Shown piece after piece: positions 27,660 to 35,967 of a DNA stretch of 64,000 bases. How positions within the stretch are numbered: position 1 is the first letter of the stretch; the number at the start of each line of letters is the position of its first letter. The stretch covers positions 1-64,000 of the forward strand of contig NZ_RBZY01000009.1 of NCBI RefSeq assembly GCF_004022425.1. Reading direction: 5' to 3'. A program made the position numbers and the translations under genes. The notes below the pieces were generated by a model. The model searched no databases, was not told where the DNA came from, and saw nothing but the letters and a program-made list of their open reading frames with translations. This stretch comes from Microbacterium enclense. GTDB lineage: Bacteria > Actinomycetota > Actinomycetes > Actinomycetales > Microbacteriaceae.

Positions 27660-28565
27660 ATGACCGATACGCCCACGCCGCCCGAGGGCTGGTACCCCGA
27701 CCCCGCCGGAACCGGCGGGCTCCGCCGCTGGAACGGCACCGCGTGGACTGACGAGGTGCGCGCGCGCGTCGACGCTCCCGCCGCTCCCGAGGCCCCTGCC
27801 GTGCCCGAGGCCCCCGCCGCTCCCGCCGTGCCCGAGGCCTCCGCCGCGCCCGAGGCGTCCGCTGCGCCCGCCGCTCCCGACTTGCCCGAGGTGCCCGAGG
27901 CCCCGGCTTCCTTCGGTGCCGAGCCCAGCCTCGGTGCCTCCGCCGCGCCCGCCGCTCCCGCCTCCCCGGGGGCACCCGCCTACCCCGGCACCCCGGCACC
28001 GGCCGCCGCGTACCCCGGCGGAACCGCCTACCCGACGGCCCCTGCCGCGCCGACGGCCGCCCCCGTTCGCCGCGACATCCCGACCGGCACCGTGTGGATC
28101 TGGCTGGTCGTCGCGCTTCCGCTGCTGTCGCTCGCCGTGCTGTTCCTCTTCGACTGGAACACCTACGTCCAGGAGTCGCTCTACGCCTCCGCATTCCCCG
28201 AGGCGGCGCCCTACGCCGCGTCGTCGTCGCTCGCGGTGACGGCCGGTGCTTCCATCGCCAGTTTCGTCCTCGCGGGCCTCATCGTCCTGTTCTCGTATCT
28301 CGACTGGCGTCAGCTGCGGGCCCGTGGCATCCAGAATCCCTTCCACTGGGCGTTCGGCTTCTTCGTGCTGCTGCTCTCCAGCGGCGCGGTCTACATCATC
28401 GGCCGCGCCGTCGTCCTGCGTCGCCAGACCGGAAAGGGCCTCGGCCCGGTGTGGGGATGGATCGCGGTCACGATCATCACGATCGTCGCCGTCTCCATCT
28501 GGGTGGTCATGCTGTTCACCGCGATGATCCCGGTGATCGAGGAACTGCAGTCCTACGGGTACTGA
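27660..28565 (+). CDS. DUF2510 membrane protein with Ala/Pro linker
   Basis: The 301-residue protein begins with a DUF2510 motif (EGWYPDPAGTGGLRRWNGTAW), then a long Ala/Pro/Glu-rich linker (about 40-135) of degenerate PEAPA-type repeats, followed by four hydrophobic helices at about 145-165, 190-215, 225-250 and 260-290. DUF2510 proteins are usually integral membrane proteins of unknown function in Actinobacteria. AGGGGGA stands five bases upstream of the ATG. TAGACT near 27612 could be its -10. The repeat-rich linker is the kind of region prone to length variation. Confidence 0.8.
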   Translation: MTDTPTPPEGWYPDPAGTGGLRRWNGTAWTDEVRARVDAPAAPEAPAVPEAPAAPAVPEASAAPEASAAPAAPDLPEVPEAPASFGAEPSLGASAAPAAPASPGAPAYPGTPAPAAAYPGGTAYPTAPAAPTAAPVRRDIPTGTVWIWLVVALPLLSLAVLFLFDWNTYVQESLYASAFPEAAPYAASSSLAVTAGASIASFVLAGLIVLFSYLDWRQLRARGIQNPFHWAFGFFVLLLSSGAVYIIGRAVVLRRQTGKGLGPVWGWIAVTIITIVAVSIWVVMLFTAMIPVIEELQSYGY

Positions 28566-28580
28566 CCCAGAGGCTCTCGC

Positions 28581-29783
28581 TCAGCGGGAGCGCACCGCGA
28601 GGATCGCGTCCAGCAACGCGTGCGCGGTGTCGTCCTTCGACCCGGATGCCACCGCCACGACGTCTCCGTCACGTCCGACGATCGTGAGGGCGTTGTCGAC
28701 GGTTTCGAACCCTCGCGTCCATCCGACGGCGTTCGCCGCCAGCACGTCGACGCCCTTGCGCGCGGCTTTGGCGCGGGCGCGCTGGAGCAGTTCCTCGTCG
28801 TCGTCGACGGTTTCGGCGGCGAACGCCACGATCGTCTGGCCGACGCGGCGCGCGGCGACGAGCCCCGCGACGATGTCACGGTTCTCGACGAGTTCCAGGG
28901 TCAGGCCACCGGGAGCATCCTGCTTGCGCATCTTGTGCTCCGACACCGCGGCGACGGAGTAGTCCGCCACCGCCGCGGCCATGACGACGACGTCGGCGGC
29001 GGGGGAGGTGGCATCCATCGCCCGTCCGAGGTCGTCGGCCGTCCCGACCGAGATGACCTCGACCCGCGGATCGGGCCGGACATCGGCATCGAGGTGCGCG
29101 GCGACGAGCGTGACGGTCGCACCTCGGTCGGCCGCAGCGCGGGCGATGGCGACGCCCTGCCGCCCGCTCGATCGGTTGCCGAGGAATCGGACCGGGTCGA
29201 TCGGTTCGCGGGTACCGCCCGCACTGACGAGCACCGAGAGGCCCGCGAGGTCGCGCGGGCGTTCGACGAGCGCGAGGGCGGCCGCGACGATCTCGTCGGG
29301 CTCCGACATTCGCCCGGGTCCGCTGTCGCCGCCGGTGAGTGCGCCGTCGGCCGGGCCGACGACGTGGACGCCGCGGGCGCGCAGCACCTCCATGTTGTGG
29401 ACGGTCGCGGGGTGCCGCCACATCTCGGTGTGCATCGCCGGAGCGACGACGACCGGCGCGGTGGTGGCGAGGAGCGTCGTGCCGAGCAGGTCGGAGGCGA
29501 GCCCCGCGGTCATCGCCGCGAGGGTGTTGGCCGTGGCCGGGGCGACGATGACGAGGTCGGCGGACTGGCCGAGCGCCACATGCCGCACGCGGGCGACGTC
29601 GTCGTGCACGGACGTCGTGACCGGGTTGCGGCTGATCGCCTCCCACGTGGGCAGGCCGACGAAGCGCACGGCATCATCGGTGGGGACGACGTGCACGTCG
29701 TGCCCGGCCTTCACGAGCAGCCGGACGAGGCCGACGGTCTTATAGGCGGCGATGCCTCCGGTGACTCCCACGACGACGAACAT
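28581..29783 (-). CDS. coaBC: bifunctional CoaBC (phosphopantothenoylcysteine synthetase/decarboxylase)
   Basis: CoaBC makes phosphopantothenoylcysteine from phosphopantothenate and cysteine, then decarboxylates it, in coenzyme A synthesis. The 400-residue protein has the FMN-dependent CoaC half (VVGVTGGIAAYKTV, the HxxA-type region ADLVIVAPATANTLA, and APAMHTEMW) and the CoaB half (SAGGTREPIDPVRFLGNRSSG, with the Lys-containing MRKQDAPGGL). Both catalytic halves look complete. ATG 29783 follows a GAGACT hexamer by six bases and lacks a ribosome site, so it may be leaderless. It diverges from the NRDE gene. Confidence 0.95.
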   Translation of the reverse strand: MFVVVGVTGGIAAYKTVGLVRLLVKAGHDVHVVPTDDAVRFVGLPTWEAISRNPVTTSVHDDVARVRHVALGQSADLVIVAPATANTLAAMTAGLASDLLGTTLLATTAPVVVAPAMHTEMWRHPATVHNMEVLRARGVHVVGPADGALTGGDSGPGRMSEPDEIVAAALALVERPRDLAGLSVLVSAGGTREPIDPVRFLGNRSSGRQGVAIARAAADRGATVTLVAAHLDADVRPDPRVEVISVGTADDLGRAMDATSPAADVVVMAAAVADYSVAAVSEHKMRKQDAPGGLTLELVENRDIVAGLVAARRVGQTIVAFAAETVDDDEELLQRARAKAARKGVDVLAANAVGWTRGFETVDNALTIVGRDGDVVAVASGSKDDTAHALLDAILAVRSR

Positions 29784-29942
29784 GGCCCCAGTCTCCCAGG
29801 TGGGGGCCGCGCGACGGCGTTGTGAGAACAGGCGCCGCGCCCGAAACAGGGTGATTCGCGACAGATCGGCCTGTCTTCGTGGCATCCCCTGTTCTCGAAA
29901 CGGATGCCGGATGCCGCGCCCCCACCCCGGCTCGAGCGGCGC

Positions 29943-29948
29943 TAGCGT
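29943..29948 (+). promoter_or_regulatory. -10 box of the NRDE gene
   Basis: TAGCGT, seven bases before the ATG at 29956. The initiation codon is probably the first codon of the transcript. Confidence 0.45.
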
Positions 29949-29955
29949 GGGAGAA

Positions 29956-30690
29956 ATGTGCACCGTGGTCATCGACGTCCCGCGTGAGAGCGGCCGACCC
30001 GTCCGGATGCTGGCCGTGCGCGACGAGGATCGGAACCGCCCCTGGCGGGGTCTCGGCGGATGGTGGCCCGATCAGCCCGGCGTCCACGGAGTCCGCGACG
30101 ACCGCGCGGGCGGGGCGTGGCTCGCCGTCGACCCGGCCGCGCGACGACTCGCCGTGCTCCTGAATCGCGAGGACCTCTCAGAGCGCTCCGACGACGAGGT
30201 CGTCAGCCGGGGTGGCATCCCCCTCCAGTCCGTCGCGGGGTCTCTTCCGGAGACACCGACGACCCGCGGATTCAACCTCGTCGAGGTGGATGCCGACGGC
30301 GCCACCGTCGTCGAATGGGACGGTCTCACGGCCCGACGCACCCGGCTCGCCCCGGGCACCCACATGATCGCCCATCACGCGCCCGACGACCTCGGCACTC
30401 CGCGCATCGGCCGCTGGCTCGAGGACTTCCGCCGTGCGGGCATCGCGGAGGACGATGAGTGGTGGGGCCCGTGGCTCGAGGTGGTCGCGGCATCTACGGC
30501 GGATCCGTCCGCTTCGGTGCTCCGGCGCGACGCGCACGGCGGTCTCGTCCTGGAGTCCCTGCTCGTGTGCGCCGCGACCGTCGGTGCCGACGGCGTCGAC
30601 GTGCGCGAGGCCGTGCTGTCCGAGCCGGGGGAGTGGGACCCGGCCCTGGGTGAGCGCTTGCGCGCGAGTGCACCGGTGGTGCCGCAGTAG
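29956..30690 (+). CDS. NRDE/TANGO2-like protein
   Basis: The 244-residue protein matches the NRDE family (TANGO2 in eukaryotes): a Cys at position 2 (MCTVVIDVP), the LLNREDLSER motif that gives the family its name, and ALDAARRGGTW-like elements (here GGWWPDQPGVHGVRDD). The fold belongs to N-terminal nucleophile hydrolases, and Cys 2 could become the nucleophile after Met removal. The biological role in bacteria is unknown. Together with a -10 box at seven bases, the absence of any leader is notable because the Cys must be at position 2. Confidence 0.8.
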   Translation: MCTVVIDVPRESGRPVRMLAVRDEDRNRPWRGLGGWWPDQPGVHGVRDDRAGGAWLAVDPAARRLAVLLNREDLSERSDDEVVSRGGIPLQSVAGSLPETPTTRGFNLVEVDADGATVVEWDGLTARRTRLAPGTHMIAHHAPDDLGTPRIGRWLEDFRRAGIAEDDEWWGPWLEVVAASTADPSASVLRRDAHGGLVLESLLVCAATVGADGVDVREAVLSEPGEWDPALGERLRASAPVVPQ

Positions 30691-30706
30691 GCTGGACGGC
30701 AGCCCC

Positions 30707-30782
30707 GCCTCCGTAGCTCAGGGGATAGAGCGCCGCACTCCTAACGCGGGCGTCGCAGGTTCGAATCCTGTCGGGGGCACCA
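30707..30782 (+). tRNA. tRNA-Arg(CCT)
   Basis: A complete 76-base tRNA with encoded CCA. Acceptor GCCTCCG/CGGGGGC, D-stem GCTC/GAGC, anticodon loop CTCCTAA (anticodon CCT, reads AGG), T-stem GCAGG/CCTGT. The last pair of the anticodon stem (31-39) is an A-C mismatch, although the other four pairs are G-C. Confidence 0.95.
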
Positions 30783-30816
30783 CAGCGTCCCCCGTCGCTC
30801 TGCCACACTGACTCCC

Positions 30817-31683
30817 GTGAGCAGTGGTCCCAGGTCGTCTCGTCGCCGTCCGATCCTGTGGTCCGTCACGAGCATCGTGCTGTTCGCGGCCCTGTATGCC
30901 ACGGTCGTGGGGCTGTACGCCGGCAGCGGCGACGTCGTCGCGAGCACCGGGGGCGAGACGTCGGGGGATACGGTCGCGCTCTCGCTCACTCCCGAGAAGA
31001 TGGATGCCACGACCAATCGCTTCACCGTGTCGATCGTGCCGACGCAGGGCGAGGACGGCACGGTGACGAACGGCCTCGTCGCGCTCCGCCCGTTCGGAGT
31101 GCTCGTGTCGGCCGTCGCCGGATCGACGGCGACCGAGTACGGTGACGGGGATCTCATCTCGCCGATCCAGACGTCGCTCGTGATGGACGGCGAGATCGAG
31201 AACTGGCCGTTCGACCGATATGCGGTGCGGTCGATCATGACGGCGCTCGAAGACGATGCCAACGGTGACTCGATGCCGCTGCCGACGACGGTGCAGCCGG
31301 CGAAGCGCGGCATCCCCGGATGGGATATCGCGGTGACCGAGACGCCCTTGGGGGAGGGGCTCGTCGCGGTGGACATCACCGTCGCGCGCTCGGGCTCGAC
31401 CATCGCTTTCGGCATCGTGCTGCTCACGCTGATGGTGATCATCCCCGCGCTCGTGCTGGTCGTCGCCATCGTCGTGCTCCGGGGGCGCCGCAAGGTCGAG
31501 GTGACGACTCTGGGCTGGATGGGCGCCATGCTGTTCGCGACGATCCCGCTGCGCAACTTCCTGCCCGGGTCGCCCCCGATCGGCTCGTGGATCGACTACC
31601 TCATCGTGCTGTGGGTGCTCGCCGCTCTGGTTGCGGGCCTCGTGATCTTCGTCGTCGCGTGGCTGCGGCGTGGCCCCGTCTGA
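30817..31683 (+). CDS. DUF4436 membrane protein
   Basis: The 288-residue protein has one transmembrane helix near the N-terminus (about 15-35), an extracytoplasmic region of about 160 residues containing the family pattern of FDRYAVRS and the acidic DGEIENWPFD, and three C-terminal helices (about 190-215, 225-240, 252-278). It matches the DUF4436 family of unknown function. The GTG start has no ribosome site; CACACT lies seven bases upstream. It follows tRNA-Arg after 34 bases and could be co-transcribed with it. A terminator-like hairpin follows. Confidence 0.8.
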   Translation: MSSGPRSSRRRPILWSVTSIVLFAALYATVVGLYAGSGDVVASTGGETSGDTVALSLTPEKMDATTNRFTVSIVPTQGEDGTVTNGLVALRPFGVLVSAVAGSTATEYGDGDLISPIQTSLVMDGEIENWPFDRYAVRSIMTALEDDANGDSMPLPTTVQPAKRGIPGWDIAVTETPLGEGLVAVDITVARSGSTIAFGIVLLTLMVIIPALVLVVAIVVLRGRRKVEVTTLGWMGAMLFATIPLRNFLPGSPPIGSWIDYLIVLWVLAALVAGLVIFVVAWLRRGPV

Positions 31684-31703
31684 GTTCCTCGCCCCCGCAC
31701 ACG

Positions 31704-31734
31704 ACGATGCCCCGGCGCGCGGCCGGGGCATCGT
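31704..31734. terminator. bidirectional terminator
   Basis: ACGATGCCCCGGC and GCCGGGGCATCGT pair perfectly over 13 bases with a GCGCG loop, between the convergent DUF4436 and HesB-like genes. Confidence 0.8.
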
Positions 31735-31743
31735 CGGGGAACA

Positions 31744-32025
31744 TCAGGCCTGGGTGACGGCGAACTGCACCGAACCCTGCCCGTCGATCTGGGCGTCCAG
31801 CACGCGGTCGTCGAGCACCTCGGCGGCGTCGGCGTCGAGGAACACGCGCGCGCCGGAGTTCTCCACGACGGCATCCTGCGGCTCCGGGCCGTCCACGACG
31901 GACAGGCGGAACTGCGACTCCGGCGAGCCTGCGCCTTCGATGCGCACACCGCCCTGGGCGGCGTCCGGCAGCTGGGCGGCGATGGTCTTGACGGCGGTGG
32001 TGGCCTCTTCGGTGAGCGTCAGCAT
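31744..32025 (-). CDS. HesB/IscA-like protein lacking cysteines
   Basis: The 93-residue protein has the HesB/A-type iron-sulfur carrier fold pattern (LTLTEEATTAVKTIAAQ, GGVRIEGAG, RLSVVDGPEPQD, VFLDADAAEVLDDRVLD). The family's three cluster-binding Cys are all missing; the protein contains no Cys at all. It therefore cannot bind a cluster in the usual way. AAGGAGA precedes the ATG. It appears to be a stand-alone gene, transcribed toward a shared terminator. Similar cysteine-free members occur in Actinobacteria, to my knowledge, with unknown function. Confidence 0.75.
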   Translation of the reverse strand: MLTLTEEATTAVKTIAAQLPDAAQGGVRIEGAGSPESQFRLSVVDGPEPQDAVVENSGARVFLDADAAEVLDDRVLDAQIDGQGSVQFAVTQA

Positions 32026-32151
32026 GGGTGACTCTCCTTCTGTGTCGACGTCAGGGGCCAGCCACGATTCCGAGAATCCGTCGCGGTCTCAACCTCACGG
32101 CGCCATTGCCAGGGGATTCTCACGGACCGCTCAGGCCGCCCCCTCCGCGGC

Positions 32152-33003
32152 TTACGGCAGCAGACCGACTCGACGGGCCCGCGCCACGGCGGCGTGCCGG
32201 GTCGAGGCATCCAGCTTCGACATCGCCGACGCGAGATACGACTTCACGGTGGTCTCACGAAGGTGCAGGGATGCCGCGATCTCGCCGTTCGTCGCCCCGA
32301 CGGCCGCGCACGCGAGGACGTCGAGTTCGCGACGGGAGAGGTGGATGCCGGCTCCCTGGGGCTCGGTCGCCGTGTCGCCGGAGAGCGCGGCGAGGCGGGA
32401 CTCCAGCTCTTCCAGTCGGCGCCGCACGCTCGCGTCGTCGACGGTCGCGGCGATGCTGCGCAATTGGGCGTAGCTCTGACGGATCTCTTCGCGGGCTCCC
32501 GCGCTCAGGCCGTCGTCGCCGGCGGTGGTGGCGGCCAGGCGACGGTCGACCTCGTCGCGAACGCGTAGCTCCGTTCCGAGCTCGCCGGCGATGTCGAACG
32601 CCGGCCGCGCTTCGCGCTCGCCGAGCGGTGCCTGGGCCCACGAGCCGCAGTACAGCACGCCGCGCGCGCTGCCGCGGACGAGGACGGGCACGGCGAACAG
32701 CGTCGCGATGCCCTCGCCGAGGATGGCGCGGTCGTAATCGTGCGTGATCGTTCGGGCCGTGCGGTAGTCCAGGGCGAGGCGCGGGCGCCCTTCGACGAGG
32801 GCGCGACCGCCGAGTCCGCGCTCGGCGTGGACGACGAGCCCGTCGATGCTGCGCGTGCGGGCGCCGACCACCGTGGACACGTGCACGGCGCCGTCGTGTT
32901 CGAGTCCGCCGAATGCGACGGGGAAGTGCGTACGGCGGGCGAGCTCGGTCACCGCGCGCGACACGAGCGTCGCGTCGTCACGGAGTGCGGACGGTGCTCC
33001 CAC
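32152..33003 (-). CDS. GAF-LuxR transcriptional regulator
   Basis: The 283-residue regulator has an N-terminal GAF-like sensor (about 10-150, with RGLGGRALVEGRPRLALDYR and FAVPVLVRGSARGVLYCG), a helical linker, and a C-terminal LuxR helix-turn-helix (LSRRELDVLACAAVGATNGEIAASLHLRETTVK is the segment, residues 222-255). Such proteins bind small ligands and control catabolic operons. It diverges from the DUF485-actP genes, so control of acetate or short-chain acid uptake is the natural inference. The GTG start has no obvious ribosome site. Confidence 0.88.
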   Translation of the reverse strand: MGAPSALRDDATLVSRAVTELARRTHFPVAFGGLEHDGAVHVSTVVGARTRSIDGLVVHAERGLGGRALVEGRPRLALDYRTARTITHDYDRAILGEGIATLFAVPVLVRGSARGVLYCGSWAQAPLGEREARPAFDIAGELGTELRVRDEVDRRLAATTAGDDGLSAGAREEIRQSYAQLRSIAATVDDASVRRRLEELESRLAALSGDTATEPQGAGIHLSRRELDVLACAAVGATNGEIAASLHLRETTVKSYLASAMSKLDASTRHAAVARARRVGLLP

Positions 33004-33098
33004 GAACTACCTACTTCCGGGGGTGACGGCTGCGTCGCCGCCTTTCGTAGCGTCGACCCTACCATCGGGAAGGTTCTCCGACCCGGCGTTTTTCTCCT

Positions 33099-33118
33099 CC
33101 GGTGCTGCGTGGCACCGG
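33099..33118. promoter_or_regulatory. inverted repeat upstream of DUF485-actP
   Basis: CCGGTGC-N6-GCACCGG, a perfect seven-base dyad 22 bases before the ATG of the DUF485 gene and between divergent genes. Candidate operator for the GAF-LuxR regulator, or a leader hairpin. Confidence 0.4.
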
Positions 33119-33140
33119 TCTCATGAGGCAAGGAGGCCAC

Positions 33141-33491
33141 ATGACGGATAGAAGGATCGACGGTGCCCCGCGGGGCGTCGACTACATCGCGGTCGAGGAG
33201 TCCGCCCCGTTCCGGGAACTGAAGAGGCGCCAGCGCACCTTCGTCTTCCCCATGGCCGTGGCGTTCCTCGTCTGGTACTTCGTGTACGTGCTGCTGTCGT
33301 CGTTCGCGCCGGCCTTCATGGCTCAGCCCGTCTTCGGGGCGGTCACGGTGGGCCTGGTGTTCGGACTCGGGCAGTTCGTGACGACCTTCGCGATCACGAT
33401 GGGCTACGTGGCGTACGCCAACCGCCGGCTCGACCCCGGTGCGGAGCAGTTGCGCGTCGAGCTCGAGCGCGCCGAGGGGGGTGTGTCGTGA
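33141..33491 (+). CDS. DUF485 membrane protein
   Basis: The 116-residue protein has the DUF485 signature: FRELKRRQRTFVFPM, then a first helix (about 36-57) and second helix (about 70-92). DUF485 proteins nearly always precede an ActP-type sodium/solute symporter and are thought to be accessory subunits. AGGAGG lies five bases upstream of the ATG. The stop overlaps the actP start (GTGA), so the two are translated together. Confidence 0.93.
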   Translation: MTDRRIDGAPRGVDYIAVEESAPFRELKRRQRTFVFPMAVAFLVWYFVYVLLSSFAPAFMAQPVFGAVTVGLVFGLGQFVTTFAITMGYVAYANRRLDPGAEQLRVELERAEGGVS

Positions 33492-35104
33492 ACGAGGTCT
33501 TCGGCACCGTGCACGCCGCCGTGCAGACGGTCGAGAACAACCCCGTCCTGAACATCTCCATCTTCGGGGCGTTCGTCGCGGTGACGCTGTTCATCGTCAT
33601 CCGCGCCAGTCGCAACAGCAAGACTGCCGCGGACTACTACGCCGCGGGCCGGTCGTTCACGGGACCCCAGAACGGTTTCGCGATCGCCGGCGACTACCTG
33701 TCGGCGGCGTCGTTCCTCGGGATCGTCGGCGCGATCGCGATCAACGGGTACGACGGGTTCCTGTACTCCATCGGGTTCCTCGTCGCATGGCTGGTGGCGC
33801 TGCTGCTGGTCGCCGAATTGATGCGCAACACGGGGAAGTTCACGATGGCCGACGTGCTGTCGTTCCGGTTGAAGGAGCGGCCGGTGCGCATGGCTGCGGC
33901 GATCACGACCCTCGCCGTCTGCTTCTTCTATCTGCTCGCGCAGATGGCCGGTGCGGGCGGTCTGGTCTCGCTCCTCCTCGGCATCACGGAGCGCCTCGGC
34001 CAATCGATCGTCGTGGCGGTCGTCGGCGTCCTCATGATCGTCTACGTGCTCATAGGCGGGATGAAGGGCACCACCTGGGTGCAGATCGTCAAGGCGTTCC
34101 TGCTCATCGGCGGGGCCGTGGTCATGACGATCTGGGTCCTCGCGATCAATGGCTTCAGCCTCAACACCCTGCTCGAGCAGGCCGTCGCGGCGTCGCCGAA
34201 GGGCGAGGCGATTCTCGCCCCGGGGCTGCAGTACGGCGCCAACCCGTGGGACTTCATCTCGCTGGCGCTCGCGCTGGTGCTGGGCACCGCGGGTCTGCCG
34301 CACGTGCTGATGCGGTTCTACACCGTGCCCACGGCCAAGGAAGCACGCCGGTCGGTGGTGTGGGCCATCTGGCTGATCGGTCTGTTCTACCTCCTCACCC
34401 TCGTGCTCGGCTACGGAGCCGGCGCCCTGGTCGGGTCGGAGGCCATCCTGGCCGCTCCCGGTGGAGTGAACGCGGCGGCGCCGCTGTTGGCCCTCGCCCT
34501 CGGCGGACCGATCCTGCTCGGGTTCATCTCGGCGGTGGCGTTCGCGACGATCCTCGCGGTCGTGGCAGGACTGACGATCACGGCGGCGGCGTCGTTCGCG
34601 CACGACATCTACGCGAACGTCGTGAAGAAGGGCAACGTGCCGCCCGACGGTGAGGTCAAGGTCGCGCGGCGCACGGTCATCGTGATCGGTGTGCTCGCCA
34701 TCCTGGGCGGCATCGGCGTGCAGGGGCAGAACGTGGCGTTCCTCGTGGCGCTCGCCTTCGCGGTCGCCGCGTCCGCGAACCTTCCGACGATCCTGTACTC
34801 GCTCTTCTGGCGACGGTTCACGACCCGCGGTGCCGTGTGGAGCATGTACGGCGGGCTCGGTTCGGCGCTCGTGCTCATCCTCCTCTCCCCGGTGTTCTGG
34901 GGCGGACCCACGAGCGTGTTCGCGAACACCGGCGTGGCGATCTGGCCGCTGAACAACCCCGGCATCGTCTCCATCCCGCTCGGGTTCGTGCTCGGGTGGC
35001 TCGGATCGATCACGTCGCGGCGGAAGGAAGACCCGCGCAAGGCCGCGGAGATGGACGTGCGCTCGCTCACCGGGTTCGGGGCCGAGAAGGCATCCAGTCA
35101 CTGA
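33488..35104 (+). CDS. actP: cation/acetate symporter
   Basis: This sodium:solute symporter family protein (538 residues, about 13 helices) imports acetate and related short-chain acids with a cation. Family motifs are visible: SKTAADYYAAGRSFTGPQNG, SAASFLGIVGAIAINGYDG, and LGTAGLPHVLMRFYTVP. It starts at GTG overlapping the DUF485 stop. Acetate uptake fits the divergent GAF-LuxR regulator. The substrate could also be propionate or pyruvate (MctC-like). Confidence 0.93.
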   Translation: MNEVFGTVHAAVQTVENNPVLNISIFGAFVAVTLFIVIRASRNSKTAADYYAAGRSFTGPQNGFAIAGDYLSAASFLGIVGAIAINGYDGFLYSIGFLVAWLVALLLVAELMRNTGKFTMADVLSFRLKERPVRMAAAITTLAVCFFYLLAQMAGAGGLVSLLLGITERLGQSIVVAVVGVLMIVYVLIGGMKGTTWVQIVKAFLLIGGAVVMTIWVLAINGFSLNTLLEQAVAASPKGEAILAPGLQYGANPWDFISLALALVLGTAGLPHVLMRFYTVPTAKEARRSVVWAIWLIGLFYLLTLVLGYGAGALVGSEAILAAPGGVNAAAPLLALALGGPILLGFISAVAFATILAVVAGLTITAAASFAHDIYANVVKKGNVPPDGEVKVARRTVIVIGVLAILGGIGVQGQNVAFLVALAFAVAASANLPTILYSLFWRRFTTRGAVWSMYGGLGSALVLILLSPVFWGGPTSVFANTGVAIWPLNNPGIVSIPLGFVLGWLGSITSRRKEDPRKAAEMDVRSLTGFGAEKASSH

Positions 35105-35264
35105 CCTGACCCACCGTCGTCGCCCGATCCGGCCCCAGCCGGGTCGGGCGACGTGCGTGAGGTGGCCGTGCGTCGTCGCCGAGCGGGCGAGCCGGCACGC
35201 GCCCCGCCGCGGCCGCCGCGACCCGAACCGCCGCGCCCGTCGCCCCGCCCCGCCGCGGACGCCG

Positions 35265-35792
35265 CTACGCCGGAGTCCGCAACCGGTCGGCCGCCTCGTT
35301 CTCGAGGTCGAGCAGGAAGTGCTTCACCTCGGGATGCCCGCCGTATTCCCCGATCGACCCGTCGGCGCGGACGACGCGATGCACCGGGACGACGATGGAG
35401 AACGGCGTCATCGCGCACGCCGTTCCGACCGCGCGCGCCGCCCCGGGGGACCCCGCCATGATCGCGACCTCGCCGTACGAGGCGACCTCGCCGTAGGGGA
35501 TGCGTCGCACCGCCTCCAGCGCCGATCTCGTGAAGCCGGTGACCAGGCGCCAGTCGAGCGGGATCTCGAACACCCGCCGCCGGCCCGCGAAGAACTCGTC
35601 GAGCTGCACCGTCGCGTCCCTCGCGGGCGCCGGATCGGGGTCGGGAACGACGCCCAGGCGCTGCGCGATCGCTGCGCGAGCAAGATCGATGCCGTCGTGC
35701 GCGACATCGAGATGAACGAGGGCGTCGTCGACGAAGGTCAGCAGGATCGGGGCGAAGGGGCCGTCGTAGACGGTGCTGGTGACTGTGCTCAT
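35265..35792 (-). CDS. alkyltransferase-like protein (MGMT fold, Cys replaced by Val)
   Basis: The 175-residue protein is built like methylated-DNA:cysteine methyltransferase, with RIPYGEVASYGEVA (DNA-intercalating Tyr), RAVGTACAMTPFSI (Arg finger), and the active-site region. The catalytic PCHR reads PVHR; the DNA codon is GTG, so this is not a simple point change from TGC or TGT. The Asn normally eight residues earlier is Thr. DNA-flipping residues are kept but methyl transfer is impossible. This is the profile of alkyltransferase-like (ATL) proteins, which flag O6-alkylguanine for nucleotide excision repair. It diverges from the helicase-like gene. Confidence 0.9.
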   Translation of the reverse strand: MSTVTSTVYDGPFAPILLTFVDDALVHLDVAHDGIDLARAAIAQRLGVVPDPDPAPARDATVQLDEFFAGRRRVFEIPLDWRLVTGFTRSALEAVRRIPYGEVASYGEVAIMAGSPGAARAVGTACAMTPFSIVVPVHRVVRADGSIGEYGGHPEVKHFLLDLENEAADRLRTPA

Positions 35793-35954
35793 TCCTTCAT
35801 CCTCATCACGCGTCGCGCCCGCCGCGGCGGCTTCCGGCCGATCGGTGGACGGTCCCCGCAATCGCGCCTCGGGGGAGGAAGGGCCGATCGTCCGGCGTGT
35901 CGCGCAATCGAGCGAAACTCGGGTCCGCTGCACGCCTTCTGCAGGTGCCCGGCT

Positions 35955-35960
35955 TAGTCT
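35955..35960 (+). promoter_or_regulatory. -10 box of the helicase-like gene
   Basis: TAGTCT, seven bases before the GTG at 35968. Confidence 0.45.
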
Positions 35961-35967
35961 GGCAGGT

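Noticed and set aside
27780-28060. Ala/Pro repeats in the DUF2510 protein as a possible functional repeat array
   Set aside because: The repeats are degenerate and typical of linkers in this family; no nucleotide-level array of constant period is visible.
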